Source: Candidatus Faecalibacterium faecigallinarum
GTDB taxonomy: Bacteria > Bacillota > Clostridia > Oscillospirales > Ruminococcaceae
Assembly: GCA_019119685.1 (NCBI GenBank)
Contig: DWWN01000051.1
Location: forward strand, 1-55,349
DNA: 55,349 nt
Direction of reading: 5' to 3'
Numbering within the stretch: the stretch's first letter is position 1; the number at the start of each line of letters is the position of its first letter. Positions 34,701-42,576 of this stretch are shown here, one piece after another. The position numbers and the translations under genes are program-made. The notes below the pieces were generated by a model. That model was not told where the DNA came from. It did not search any database and saw only the letters and a list, made by a program, of their open reading frames with translations.

Positions 34701-34900
34701 GTCCCGTCCAGCCGACATGTGCGGATGGACGGGACACCGACAGGGAAATTTGCCGCTGAGAGTGTGCGAGGCCGTCAGGCCGAGTGCGCGGTTCGGCGGC
34801 AAATTTTGTCCCCAAGAGGATATTAGGGGGAAGGAATTTCTGTCGCGCGACTGCGCGCAGAAATGGGTTCCCCCTAAAGCGTGGCGCTTTTGCGACACGC
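34701..34900 (+). repeat. structured intergenic repeat element, copy C
   Basis: Stem 1 is GTCCCGTCCA 34701-34710 with TGGACGGGAC 34726-34735, around the conserved loop GCCGACATGTGCGGA. Stem 2 is AAATTTGCCGC 34746-34756 with GCGGCAAATTT 34796-34806, enclosing GGCC-GTCA-GGCC 34770-34781. Stem 3 is TTAGGGGGAA 34823-34832 with TTCCCCCTAA 34868-34877. Stem 4 is GCGTG 34879-34883 with CACGC 34896-34900. It lies between the reductase gene and the proA end in the reductase direction, directly followed by a terminator. Confidence 0.88.
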
Positions 34901-34901
34901 T

Positions 34902-34936
34902 AAGAGCCGTGGAGTTTGCCGCTCCACGGCTCTTTC
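34902..34936. terminator. bidirectional terminator between element C and proA
   Basis: AAGAGCCGTGGAG and CTCCACGGCTCTT make a 13-bp stem around TTTGCCG. The T-tail is short. Confidence 0.75.
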
Positions 34937-34993
34937 GCTGTCTGTACGGGGCAGAAAAGCGCCCCGCTATACCTTATTATAATAGGGACTGTT

Positions 34994-36259
34994 TTATGCG
35001 CGGATCTGGCCGTCGCCCCGGATGATGTATTTGTAGGTGCACAGCTCGGCCAGGCCCATAGGCCCGCGGGCGTGCAGCTTCTGGGTGGAGATGCCCATTT
35101 CACACCCCAGGCCGAACTCGCCGCCGTCGGTGAAACGGGTGGAGCAGTTGACGTAGACCGCTGCACTGTCCACCGCCGCGGTGAACAGGTCGATGTGGCT
35201 GGGCGTCTGGCTGAGGATGGCGTCGCTGTGGCCGGTGGAGTGGGCGGCGATGTGGGCCACCGCGTCCTCTACGCTGTCCACGACGCCCACCGCCAGGATG
35301 TAGTCCAGAAATTCGGTGTCGAAGTCCTGGGGGCCGGCGGGGGTGCCGGGGATGACGGCCGCGGCACGCGGGTCCAGCCGCAGCTCCACCGGGTGGAGGC
35401 CGCGGGCTGCGCGGTCGGGGCCGAGGCGCTGGGCCAGCTTGGGCAGGAACTGCGCTGCGATGTCCTTGTGGACCAGGCAGACCTCCTCGGCGTTGCAGAC
35501 GCTGGGGCGGCTGGCTTTGGCGTTCTCGATGATGTCGAGGGCCTTGTCCTGATCGGCGGTGTCGTCCACATAGATGTGGCAGATGCCGGTGCCGGTCTGG
35601 ATGCAGGGCACCTTGGCATTCTCGACGCAGGCGCGGATCAGGCCGGCCCCGCCCCGGGGGATCAGCAGGTCAACGTAGCCCACCGCCTCCATCAGGGCGT
35701 AGGAGGAAGCGCGGGTGGTGTCCTCGATCAGGTTGACGGCGGCTGCGGGCAGGCCGGCGGCCGTCACGCCCTGGCGCAGGGCGTCCACAATGGCTTTGCT
35801 GGTGCGCCAGGCTTCCTTGCCGCAGCGCAGCACGCAGGCATTGCCGCTCTTGAGGGCCAGGGCCGCCGCGTCGCTGGTGACGTTGGGGCGGCTCTCGTAA
35901 ATGATGGCGATGACCCCCATCGGGACGGCGGTCTTTTCGATGACGAGGCCGTTGGGCCGCTCGATGCGGCGCAGCACCGCCCCCACCGGGTCGGGCAGGG
36001 CGGCCACTTCCCGGATGCCCTGGGACATACCGTCCAGCCGCTTGCCGTTCAGGGCAAGGCGGTCCAGCATCACCTCCGAGATGTGGCCGCGGGCGGCGTC
36101 CAGGTCGGCGGCGTTGGCGCTGAGGATGGCCGCGCGGTTGGCGGCGTCATCCAGAGCGTCCGCCATGCCCAGCAGGGCGCGGTTGCGCTGGGTGGTGCCG
36201 GAAACGCCGACGGTGCGCTTGGCATCGCGGGCGGCGGTCAAGATCTCCTGTGTGGTCAT
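34994..36259 (-). CDS. proA: gamma-glutamyl phosphate reductase
   Basis: Reduces gamma-glutamyl phosphate to glutamate semialdehyde with NADPH, the second step of proline synthesis. It is 421 residues and full length. The aldehyde dehydrogenase fold shows [33 protein letters not shown] and [10 protein letters not shown]. The catalytic Cys is in [15 protein letters not shown]. The C-terminal [24 protein letters not shown] block is typical. It lies 14 bp after proB, at the end of the proC-proB-proA operon. Confidence 0.97.
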   Translation of the reverse strand: MTTQEILTAARDAKRTVGVSGTTQRNRALLGMADALDDAANRAAILSANAADLDAARGHISEVMLDRLALNGKRLDGMSQGIREVAALPDPVGAVLRRIERPNGLVIEKTAVPMGVIAIIYESRPNVTSDAAALALKSGNACVLRCGKEAWRTSKAIVDALRQGVTAAGLPAAAVNLIEDTTRASSYALMEAVGYVDLLIPRGGAGLIRACVENAKVPCIQTGTGICHIYVDDTADQDKALDIIENAKASRPSVCNAEEVCLVHKDIAAQFLPKLAQRLGPDRAARGLHPVELRLDPRAAAVIPGTPAGPQDFDTEFLDYILAVGVVDSVEDAVAHIAAHSTGHSDAILSQTPSHIDLFTAAVDSAAVYVNCSTRFTDGGEFGLGCEMGISTQKLHARGPMGLAELCTYKYIIRGDGQIRA

Positions 36260-36273
36260 GGGGCGGCCTCCTT

Positions 36274-37053
36274 TCAGTGGGCCCGGGGCCGGGCCGCAAA
36301 CCGGGTGCCTGCGGCTTCGCCCTCGGCGATTTTGTACAGCAGTTCGGGGTGGGCGCCGTTGGCGATGACCATATCGACGCCGTCGGCCGTGACCATCTGG
36401 GCGGCGCGCAGCTTGGTGGCCATGCCGCCGGTGCCCAGGGCCGAGCCTGCCCCGTCCGACATCCCCAGGATATCCGGGGTGATCTCCTCCACCAGGGGGA
36501 TCAGTTTGGCGTCGGGATGGGTGCGGGGGTTGGCGGTGTACAGCCCGTCGATGTCGCTGAGCAGGACCAGCAGGTCCGCCCGGGCGCAGCAGGCCACGAT
36601 GGCGGCAAGGGTGTCGTTGTCGCCGATGGAGGCGATCTCCATGGTGGACACGGTGTCGTTCTCGTTGATGATGGGCAGCGCCCCCAGCTCCAGCAGGCGG
36701 TAGAGGGTGTTTTCAAAGTTCTGGCGGCGCTCGGTGTGCTCGACGTCCACACCGGTGAGCAGGATCTGGGCCACCGTGTGGTTGTAGTCAGCAAAGAGGC
36801 GGTCGTATGTATACATCAGCTCGCACTGGCCGACGGCGGCGCAGGCCTGCTTGCCGGCCATATCGGCGGGGCGGCTGGGCAGGGACAGCTTGCCCACCCC
36901 CATCCCGATGGCGCCCGAGGACACCAGGATCACCTGATGCCCGGCGTTTTTTAAATCGCTCAGGACCTTGACAAGCTCCTCGGTGCGGCGGATGTTCAGC
37001 CGGCCGGTGGGGTAGGTGAGGGTCGAGGTGCCGACTTTGACAACAATGCGCAT
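36274..37053 (-). CDS. proB: glutamate 5-kinase, short form without PUA domain
   Basis: Phosphorylates glutamate to gamma-glutamyl phosphate, the first and feedback-controlled step of proline synthesis. The amino acid kinase domain is complete in 259 residues: [63 protein letters not shown] (span) and [24 protein letters not shown]. The C-terminal PUA domain of the E. coli type is absent, as in several Clostridia. ATG 37053 begins the conserved sequence; 4 bp separate it from proC. Confidence 0.96.
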   Translation of the reverse strand: MRIVVKVGTSTLTYPTGRLNIRRTEELVKVLSDLKNAGHQVILVSSGAIGMGVGKLSLPSRPADMAGKQACAAVGQCELMYTYDRLFADYNHTVAQILLTGVDVEHTERRQNFENTLYRLLELGALPIINENDTVSTMEIASIGDNDTLAAIVACCARADLLVLLSDIDGLYTANPRTHPDAKLIPLVEEITPDILGMSDGAGSALGTGGMATKLRAAQMVTADGVDMVIANGAHPELLYKIAEGEAAGTRFAARPRAH

Positions 37054-37057
37054 CGGC

Positions 37058-37867
37058 TTACCCCTCCCGCAGCTTGCAGGTCTTTTCGTAGGCGGCGATG
37101 ACGGCATCCATGGCCGCGCCGCGGAAGCCCCGCTCCTCCAGCACGCGCACCCCCTGGATGGTGGTGCCGCCGGGGCTGCAGACAGCGTCTTTCAGCGCGC
37201 CGGGGTGGCCGCCGTTTTCCAGCAGCATCCTGGCCGTGCCCAGCACCATCTGGGCGGCGTACTGCTGGGCCTTGGCCCGGGGCAGGCCGCAGGCCACGCC
37301 GCCGTCGGCCAGGGCCTCGATGAACTGCCAGGCCCAGGCCGGGCCGCAGCCCGACACGCAGCTGGCCGCGTCGATCAGGTTTTCGGGGATGGAATCCACC
37401 CGGCCGGCGCCGACCAGCAGGCGGCAGGCGCTGGCTTCCTCGTCCCCGGTGAGGCCCAGGGTGCAGTAGGGCACCATCCCTTCGCCCACTGCGGAGGGGA
37501 TATTGGGGTTGATGCGGACGATGGGATAATCCCCGCCGGCCATCTGCCGGATCTGCGCCATGGACAGCCCCGCCGCCATGGTGCACAGGATGAACCGTTC
37601 GCCCCGGGCTGCCCGGGCGGCAAAAAGGCCCTGCAGGGGAGCCAGCATCCCGGCCATCATCTGGGGCTTGACCCCCAGAAAAACCATGTCACAGCCTGCG
37701 GCGTCCTCGTTGGAGCCGGTGCGGCAGCCCAGCTCGCCGGCCAGGGCCTGCGCCTTGGCGGGGGTGCGGTTTGCCAGCACTACATCTTCCGGCGCAGCCA
37801 CCCGGCAGACTGCCCGGGCCATGGCCCCGCCCATATTGCCGCAGCCAATAAAGCCTATCGTTTTCAT
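37058..37867 (-). CDS. proC: pyrroline-5-carboxylate reductase
   Basis: Last step of proline synthesis, reducing pyrroline-5-carboxylate with NAD(P)H. The protein has 269 residues. The Rossmann motif at the N-terminus is MKTIGFIGCGNMGGAMARA. DMVFLGVKPQMM, FILCTMAAGLSMAQI, IVRINPNIPSAVGEGM, AASCVSGCGPAWAWQFIEAL and CSPGGTTIQGVRVLEERG are family signatures. ATG 37867 has GGAGGA 7-8 bases upstream; an in-frame TTG two codons earlier is less likely. First gene of the operon. Confidence 0.96.
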   Translation of the reverse strand: MKTIGFIGCGNMGGAMARAVCRVAAPEDVVLANRTPAKAQALAGELGCRTGSNEDAAGCDMVFLGVKPQMMAGMLAPLQGLFAARAARGERFILCTMAAGLSMAQIRQMAGGDYPIVRINPNIPSAVGEGMVPYCTLGLTGDEEASACRLLVGAGRVDSIPENLIDAASCVSGCGPAWAWQFIEALADGGVACGLPRAKAQQYAAQMVLGTARMLLENGGHPGALKDAVCSPGGTTIQGVRVLEERGFRGAAMDAVIAAYEKTCKLREG

Positions 37868-37881
37868 TCCCAATTCCTCCT

Positions 37882-37926
37882 TATAGTATATAGCACTATA
37901 TTACCCTGAATCGCAGGCAAAATCAA
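37882..37926 (-). promoter_or_regulatory. promoter and operator-like palindrome of the proCBA operon
   Basis: On the minus strand, TTGATT (37926-37921), 17 bases and TAATAT (37903-37898). The inverted repeat TATAGT-N7-ACTATA (37882-37900) covers the expected transcription start, a good place for a repressor. The leader is too short for a T-box. Confidence 0.68.
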
Positions 37927-37968
37927 GAGGGAAGTGGGGGCTGAGAACTTGTCCTTTCAAATGGCCGG

Positions 37969-38090
37969 CCCTCTCCGGCCCTGCGGGCCACCTCTCCCGC
38001 ACGCAGGAGAGGTAGCAACCTACAGATTACGTTTTGGCTCCCCCGCGTGTGGGGGAGCTGGCGAGCGAAGCGAGACTGAGAGGGCTGCTT
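37969..38090. repeat. GC-rich inverted-repeat unit ('CCTCTCC...GGAGAGG' family), copy 1
   Basis: It opens GCCCTCTCCGGCCCTGCGGG, then CACCTCTCCCGCACGCAGGAGAGGT. Next are the GTAACCTATAGG-like core (here AACCTACAGATTACG) and CTCCCCCGCGTGTGGGGGAG. The unit ends GGCGAGCGAAGCGAGACTG-AGAGGGC. Related units are at 40410, 41663 and 42252. Confidence 0.75.
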
Positions 38091-38482
38091 GCGGCAAAGC
38101 TGCAGCTATTTTCTGCTCCGCAGGGGCCAGAGGGCCAGGGAGGGTGTTTCGATTCCCCCTCCCTAGGCCCTCTGGACTCCCTACCCACCCACAACGACCA
38201 GGGGATGTCCCCCTGGACCCAAAAGAGGAAGGTCGCTCTGGGCGTCTGGCTGAAAAAGCTCTTTACTGCGCGTCAGAGGAATTTGCGCATCGCTTTTTCC
38301 GGGCGCCAGCCGCCCGCCGCTCCGATCCTGTCCCAATGCGTCCGGCAGGCGGACGCAGCTTCGTCGTATCGGTCACGCGGTGCAGCCGGCTCACTGGGAG
38401 CCCTCCCACCCGCCCATAGAGGAAGTCCCCCCATCCGGCCCTGCGGGCCACCTTCCCCCGTTGGGGGAAGGGCTGGAGCAAA
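38091..38482. other. gene-free accessory spacer with a large hairpin and a partial repeat unit
   Basis: No credible gene. CCAGAGGGCC 38127-38136 pairs with GGCCCTCTGG 38166-38175 and GGGAGGG 38138-38144 with CCCTCCC 38157-38163, giving a 17-bp stem around a T-rich loop. A fragment of the repeat family (CCGGCCCTGCGGGCCACCTTCCCCC then GGGGGAAGG, shown as separate pieces) lies at about 38432-38470. The stretch between is GC-rich and could be the remnant of a gene. Confidence 0.5.
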
Positions 38483-38604
38483 TCCCTTGGGGAATCTTTG
38501 TCTTACTATAAATTTTGCCGGGATGGACACAGGTACACTTGGCGTGCCCCGCTCTTTCTGTTTTGTATGCCATGCACAGCAAAACGGAGAAGTTTGTGTG
38601 AAGG

Positions 38605-38634
38605 TTGACAAAACCTGCCTGTTCGGTGTACAAT
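38605..38634 (+). promoter_or_regulatory. promoter of lipoprotein gene 1
   Basis: TTGACA 38605-38610, 18 bases and TACAAT 38629-38634. Confidence 0.85.
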
Positions 38635-38686
38635 AGAATCGACAATGGGCCGGTGCGACATTACGGCCGGAAGGGAGGTGTGCGCG

Positions 38687-39274
38687 TTGCGCAAAATCAA
38701 GAGGGAGCTTGCTTTGCTGGCCGCAGGGCTGGCGCTGGTGGTACTGACCGGATGTTCGGCGGCAGCGCCCAAACAGATCGGGACGCGCAGCATGGCCTCC
38801 ACCGCGAACCTCGTGGCGGCCATGTCGCCCGACGAGGAGATCGACACCACCGACAGCCAGCTGGGCGCGGGCACCGCGGCCGCGGCCACCTATCTGCTGA
38901 AAGAGCGCAGTGCCCCCAGCCTGACCAATCAGGAGGACACCGGCGTCCTGGCCGAAAAGCTGCGGGACGAGTCCGACACCCAAAAGTACAACCGCTACAG
39001 CGCGCCCACCACGCCGGGCGTGACCCGGATGTCCCGGCTGTTTCTGTATCCCGGCGAATGGCCCGAGGACGAGGTGGCCCGCGCCGTGCTGATCCAGATC
39101 GAGGCGATGGAGGCGGAGCTCTCCACACGGTCCCGGCAGGTGGTCATCGACAGCTATTATACCTATACATACACCTACTCGGTAAGCGTACAGCAGGCCT
39201 ATGGGGACCAGAATACCGCGTGGGTAGTGGGCATTGGCATCGACCAGACCGCCAAAGAGGAGCACAAAACCTGA
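38687..39274 (+). CDS. small lipoprotein 1 of an accessory trio, unknown function
   Basis: A 195-residue predicted lipoprotein, MRKIKRELALLAAGLALVVL followed by lipobox LTGC (Cys23). The TTG start at 38687 has GGGAGG 8 bases upstream. Longer in-frame starts would precede the ribosome-binding site. The mature part is hydrophilic, with a Tyr/Thr-rich strand (SYYTYTYTYSVSVQQAYG) and the ending AWVVGIGIDQT. That ending matches AWVIGVAIEQT at the end of the next gene, so the two are distant paralogues. Its codons are GC-rich, unlike the two following genes. I do not recognise a family. Confidence 0.75.
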   Translation: MRKIKRELALLAAGLALVVLTGCSAAAPKQIGTRSMASTANLVAAMSPDEEIDTTDSQLGAGTAAAATYLLKERSAPSLTNQEDTGVLAEKLRDESDTQKYNRYSAPTTPGVTRMSRLFLYPGEWPEDEVARAVLIQIEAMEAELSTRSRQVVIDSYYTYTYTYSVSVQQAYGDQNTAWVVGIGIDQTAKEEHKT

Positions 39275-39478
39275 CGCAACAAAAAATTTACAAGAAAAAG
39301 AACGGAAAAATTTTTCCCAAAAGCCTGAAAAAGGCCCCTCTGAGGCGTCCAAAACACCACTTTTTCTTTGGAAACGAAAGCAAAAACCACCCAAGGCGCT
39401 CCGGCTTGAAAGGCTGGAGCGCCTGATTCTAAAGAAAGTAAAAATTGTGAACAATCCTTAAGGTGAAAAATGGTGTGA
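39275..39478 (+). other. gap between lipoprotein genes 1 and 2
   Basis: A-rich stretch. AGGCGCTCC and GGAGCGCCT around GGCTTGAAAGGCT (39395-39425) form a terminator-like stem without a T-run. No gene is seen. Confidence 0.5.
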
Positions 39479-39507
39479 TTGACAAATCGAGGAAATTGTA
39501 CTATCAT
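39479..39507 (+). promoter_or_regulatory. promoter of lipoprotein gene 2
   Basis: TTGACA 39479-39484, 17 bases and TATCAT 39502-39507. A leader of about 95 bases with no recognised riboswitch follows. Confidence 0.88.
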
Positions 39508-39607
39508 ATGACTAGACGGGGTAGGGGCCGTCCTTATCCCGCAAGGTCCAAGACTCGAAACAGGTAACCCCAGGCAAATTTATCTTCTAAAGGAGGTAAA
39601 AGGTCCA

Positions 39608-40228
39608 ATGAAACTCAAACGCATTCTTTCCCTGGCGCTGTCCGGCGTCCTGGCAGTCAGCATGCTGACTGCTTGTGGCATTGGTGGTGGCTCTGGCATC
39701 TTTGGTGCAGGTGATCAGAGCGGCTCCTTTGCTAACACGCTGAACAGTAAACTCGATGATGACACAAAAGCTGTCATTACTTACCGCAGCAACGATTCTG
39801 ATTTGAAGTCCGCCGTTCGCAGTGTTGCGAACGCAGTGACCGAGGGTCAGGCCAATAACGGTAAAGGCGAGGCTCCTACGAACATCACCAATACTGTTGA
39901 AACGTTGACTGGTTATGGTAAGTTGTCGACTGACGCTGCATGGGATGTTGCTACAGAGAGCGGCACCTATGTGAAGGTTTATGTCTATGACGCGACTAAC
40001 GATAGCTACAACACCCTCGATGAGGTTGCTACGGCTGTTAAGAACGATCTGCAGATTATCAACCTGAAGGGCGCTACCAGCGATAAAGGCTACAATAATA
40101 CCTACAAAGGCAATGTGGCCGCCTATAAGGTGACCATCCCCACTGCCAGCTCTGATTCTGGTGCTAAGGATGCCGAAGCATGGGTTATTGGTGTCGCCAT
40201 TGAGCAGACTGTTACTGCTGCAAAGTAA
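39608..40228 (+). CDS. small lipoprotein 2 of an accessory trio, unknown function
   Basis: A 206-residue predicted lipoprotein: MKLKRILSLALSGVLAVSML then TAC (Cys23). The signal peptide is nearly the same as that of the next gene. The mature region is soluble, rich in Asn, Thr, Ser and Lys, and without transmembrane segments or catalytic motifs I recognise. It ends AWVIGVAIEQTVTAAK. Codon use stands out: GCT, GGT, ACT and GTT are frequent, against the window's strong preference for C and G in third positions. This suggests a different history. AAAGGAGG lies before the start. Two terminators follow. Confidence 0.82.
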   Translation: MKLKRILSLALSGVLAVSMLTACGIGGGSGIFGAGDQSGSFANTLNSKLDDDTKAVITYRSNDSDLKSAVRSVANAVTEGQANNGKGEAPTNITNTVETLTGYGKLSTDAAWDVATESGTYVKVYVYDATNDSYNTLDEVATAVKNDLQIINLKGATSDKGYNNTYKGNVAAYKVTIPTASSDSGAKDAEAWVIGVAIEQTVTAAK

Positions 40229-40270
40229 TAACAGACTCTCTATTGACCCTAATTCCTTTTCGTGAGGAGA

Positions 40271-40303
40271 AAGCCCCTGACGGTGCGACGTTGGGGGCTT
40301 TTT
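40271..40303 (+). terminator. terminator after lipoprotein gene 2
   Basis: AAGCCCC and GGGGCTT around TGACGGTGCGACGTTG, then TTTTT. Confidence 0.8.
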
Positions 40304-40355
40304 AGTGCCAAGCAAGAGGGCCAAGGAACGAAGGTCCACGTTTCAAAGCCTGAAT

Positions 40356-40395
40356 AACCCGCCGTATGGGATAACACCCGTACGGCGGGTTTTTT
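40356..40395 (+). terminator. second terminator after lipoprotein gene 2
   Basis: AACCCGCCGTA and TACGGCGGGTT around TGGGATAACACCCG, then TTTTTT. Confidence 0.85.
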
Positions 40396-40409
40396 GCTGT
40401 TTTGAGAGC

Positions 40410-40560
40410 TGGCCCTCTCCGTCACGGCGCTGGCGCGCCGCGCCACCTCCCCCGCACGCGTGGGAGGTTAACGTAACCTATAGGTCCGGCCTCCCACGTT
40501 TACGGGGGAGGTGGCCCGCAGGGCCGGAGAGGGCCAAAGCGGAGCAGGGCAACATGACGG
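40410..40560. repeat. GC-rich inverted-repeat unit, copy 2
   Basis: GGCCCTCTCCGTCACGGCGC, CACCTCCCCCGCACGCGTGGG, the core TAACGTAACCTATAGGTCCG, then CCTCCCACGTTTACGGGGGAGG and GGGCCGGAGAGGGCC. Its core is the reverse complement of that in copy 3 at 41663. The two therefore bracket lipoprotein gene 3 as inverted repeats. Confidence 0.82.
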
Positions 40561-40669
40561 AGAGGGCTGCCTTCTCACAAAACCTTCACAAACGACCAAA
40601 ATTTAGAAACGCAGCATCGTTTTATTTTGGAAAAATTTCTCTTTTCTTCCACCTTTTGCCGCTTCTGGC

Positions 40670-40699
40670 TTGACAAAGGAAACTCTGTTGTGTTAAACT
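40670..40699 (+). promoter_or_regulatory. promoter of lipoprotein gene 3
   Basis: TTGACA 40670-40675, then TAAACT 40694-40699 after 18 bases (or TTAAAC after 17). Confidence 0.8.
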
Positions 40700-40781
40700 A
40701 TGCACAAGGAACGGGGATGGTGACCTGTTCCCCAAATGTTTTGGTGCGAGTTACAAACAACAACAAGGAGGAAATTTCCAA

Positions 40782-41411
40782 ATGAAACTGAATAAGGTTT
40801 TGGCTCTGGCTCTGTCCGGCGTTATGGCCGTCAGCATGCTGGCTGGCTGCTCTGGCAATCCTGGCAATGGTGGCCAGGAGGGCGAGGAGCCCCCCGTTGC
40901 TGATACCACCATCGCTTCTGTTCTGAACGATGAGCAGAAGGACAACGAGGTGAAGGTCAACTTTACCTACAGCGATTCTCTGGAGGCTGCTCTCCAGAAG
41001 ACTCTGGCTGTTGTCGGTAACGATGCAGACCCGGATACGGTAGATGTTGATGGGTATCTGGCTAATGTCCTTGATGTTGAGGACGTTTACATGAACTGTT
41101 TGTATGGTTATGATGGCCAGAGTAGTGGAACTAAGAATACTGATGGCAAGCAGACTGCGGTTGTTGTCTATCGTAGTAATGAGGGTCTGACTGATAAGGG
41201 TGTTGTCGAGAAAATGTATGACAGCAAACTTAAAACCGAGATGGCTAAGCTGACTTCTGAGTGGCTGGATAGTACTGTAAACAATGCAGTTAAGTGGAGC
41301 TTTAGCTATACTGGTGAAGTTGCCGCTGTTACCGGTGTTGAAGGCACTCAGAACTACACCTATGTGGCTGTTGTTGTTACTTGCAACACTACTCATGCTC
41401 TGGCCGACTAA
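40782..41411 (+). CDS. small lipoprotein 3 of an accessory trio, unknown function
   Basis: A 209-residue predicted lipoprotein: MKLNKVLALALSGVMAVSML then AGC (Cys23), matching lipoprotein 2 through the signal peptide. A short Gly/Asn/Glu spacer follows, then an acidic mature domain with many Asp and Val (DADPDTVDVDGYLANVLDVE). The end has WSFSYTGEVAAVTGVEG and YTYVAVVVTC. No known domain is recognised. Like gene 2 it uses many T-ending codons. The start is supported by AAGGAGG. It sits between inverted repeat units (40410 and 41663), with its own promoter. Confidence 0.82.
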   Translation: MKLNKVLALALSGVMAVSMLAGCSGNPGNGGQEGEEPPVADTTIASVLNDEQKDNEVKVNFTYSDSLEAALQKTLAVVGNDADPDTVDVDGYLANVLDVEDVYMNCLYGYDGQSSGTKNTDGKQTAVVVYRSNEGLTDKGVVEKMYDSKLKTEMAKLTSEWLDSTVNNAVKWSFSYTGEVAAVTGVEGTQNYTYVAVVVTCNTTHALAD

Positions 41412-41501
41412 TTTAGATTATCGCAATACGTATTACAAATATGATGTAACCCGTGCAGGGCGTGCATCTGCCGCATCATAAAAGGGTGCAACCCTGCGCA
41501 A

Positions 41502-41519
41502 ATACTAAGCGCTTAGTAT
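41502..41519. promoter_or_regulatory. 18-bp perfect palindrome
   Basis: ATACTAAGC followed by GCTTAGTAT, a perfect dyad without a loop, 90 bases after lipoprotein gene 3. It looks like a dimeric protein-binding site rather than a terminator. The rest of the gap 41412-41603 is A/T-rich and contains a GCAGGG/CCCTGC pair around it; no gene is seen. Confidence 0.55.
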
Positions 41520-41603
41520 AGCACCAAAGGTTTATTACAAATTTACGTTTGTAGTTTGCCGCACCAAAAAAGAACCAGCTGGGTGTGCAGACCCAGTTTA
41601 CCG

Positions 41604-41631
41604 GGGCGGGCCGAAAGGCCCGCCCTTTTTT
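41604..41631 (+). terminator. terminator downstream of lipoprotein gene 3
   Basis: GGGCGGGCC and GGCCCGCCC around GAAA, then TTTTTT. It is preceded by a CTGGGT/ACCCAG hairpin. Confidence 0.92.
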
Positions 41632-41662
41632 GGTATACCCCTCAGTGGTTGTTTGCCAGATT

Positions 41663-41853
41663 TAGCCCTCTCCGGCCCTGTGGGCCACCTCCCCCGTAAA
41701 CGTGGGAGGCCGGACCTATAGGTTACGTTAGCCTCTCCCGCGTGCGGGAGAGGTGGCACAGGACGCGCCAGCGGACTGTGACGGAGAGGGCTGCCTCCCA
41801 CGCGTGCGGGGGAGGTGGCATGGAGCGTCAGCGACATGACGGAGAGGGCCAAA
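41663..41853. repeat. GC-rich inverted-repeat unit, copy 3 (compound)
   Basis: AGCCCTCTCCGGCCCTGTGG, CCTCCCCCGTAAACGTGGGAGG, the core CGGACCTATAGGTTACGTTA, then CCTCTCCCGCGTGCGGGAGAGG. A second module CCTCCCACGCGTGCGGGGGAGG ends in GACGGAGAGGGCC. The core is inverted relative to copy 2. Confidence 0.82.
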
Positions 41854-41895
41854 GCAGAGGGCCCAAAGCTTGAAAAACGAAAGGAGGCCGGCAAT

Positions 41896-42252
41896 ATGTC
41901 ATACACAAAAAAGAATAAGTTGTTGCCCTATGCCCGGCAGCTTCGGCGTGAAATGACGCCGCAAGAGAAAAAATTGTGGTATAGATTTTTGCGGGATTAT
42001 CCTGTGAAATTTTACAAACAGAGGATCATTGAACATTGTATTGTCGACTTCTATTGTTATGCAGCAAAATTGGTGCTTGAAATTGATGGAAAACAACATT
42101 ACCAGGAAGAAGGGCTGGCGTCGGATGCAGAGCGTACAGCGATGCTGGAAAAACATGGATTAAAAGTTCTGCGCTTTGCAAATGCAGAGGTAGACGCGCA
42201 CTTTGATGATGTTTGCCAAAGGATCTCTGAGGAAGTAGAACGCCGCAAGTGA
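41896..42252 (+). CDS. DUF559 family protein (predicted small endonuclease-fold)
   Basis: A 118-residue basic protein. RQLRREMTPQEKKLWYRFL (residues 14-32) and FYKQRIIEHCIVDFYCYAAK, then LVLEIDGKQHYQ, are the DUF559 signature. The Asp and Glu-x-Asp-Gly residues resemble the metal site of Vsr/PD-(D/E)XK nucleases. Activity is unproven. ATG 41896 has AAAGGAGG upstream. The gene is A/T-richer than its surroundings and is closely flanked on both sides by the GC-rich repeat units, as if it travels with them. Confidence 0.85.
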   Translation: MSYTKKNKLLPYARQLRREMTPQEKKLWYRFLRDYPVKFYKQRIIEHCIVDFYCYAAKLVLEIDGKQHYQEEGLASDAERTAMLEKHGLKVLRFANAEVDAHFDDVCQRISEEVERRK

Positions 42253-42460
42253 AGCCCTCTCCGTCACAGAGAGGGCCTAAATGTAACCTATAAGTCCGGC
42301 CTCCCACGCGTGCGGGACTGCGAAGCTGAGGCGCGTCCAGCGGACGAGACAGCCGAAGCGGAGCAGGGGCAGCGGTCTGCTTTTTGCAAGCGGGCGGTGA
42401 CCCGCGCAGCAAAAACAGGGTACCGCAACCGCAGCCCGCAGGGCCTGAGAGGCCCCATGC
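42252..42460. repeat. GC-rich inverted-repeat unit, copy 4 (partial)
   Basis: It starts at the DUF559 stop with AGCCCTCTCCGTCACAGAGA, then the core TGTAACCTATAAGTCCGGCC and CTCCCACGCGTGCGGGA. GCGTCCAGCGGACGAGAC follows, a variant of the GTCCA/TGGAC hairpin seen in element A and near 55207. Nothing coding is seen as far as the mraY promoter. Confidence 0.7.
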
Positions 42461-42498
42461 ACACATCCCTCTTGTCCTGCTTATAGTGGTTTATACGA

Positions 42499-42527
42499 TT
42501 GATTTTTTTGGCCGGACATGGTACACT
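42499..42527 (+). promoter_or_regulatory. promoter of the mraY-like gene
   Basis: TTGATT 42499-42504, 17 bases and TACACT 42522-42527. Confidence 0.72.
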
Positions 42528-42576
42528 TCCTCTGTAGAGAAAAGGATTACAAAATTGGGAAACGAGGAAGCAAACA

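Noticed and set aside
38273..39454. A 393-codon minus-strand frame opposite lipoprotein gene 1
   Set aside because: Antisense to a gene with promoter, ribosome-binding site and lipobox; it crosses repeat sequence and lacks domains.
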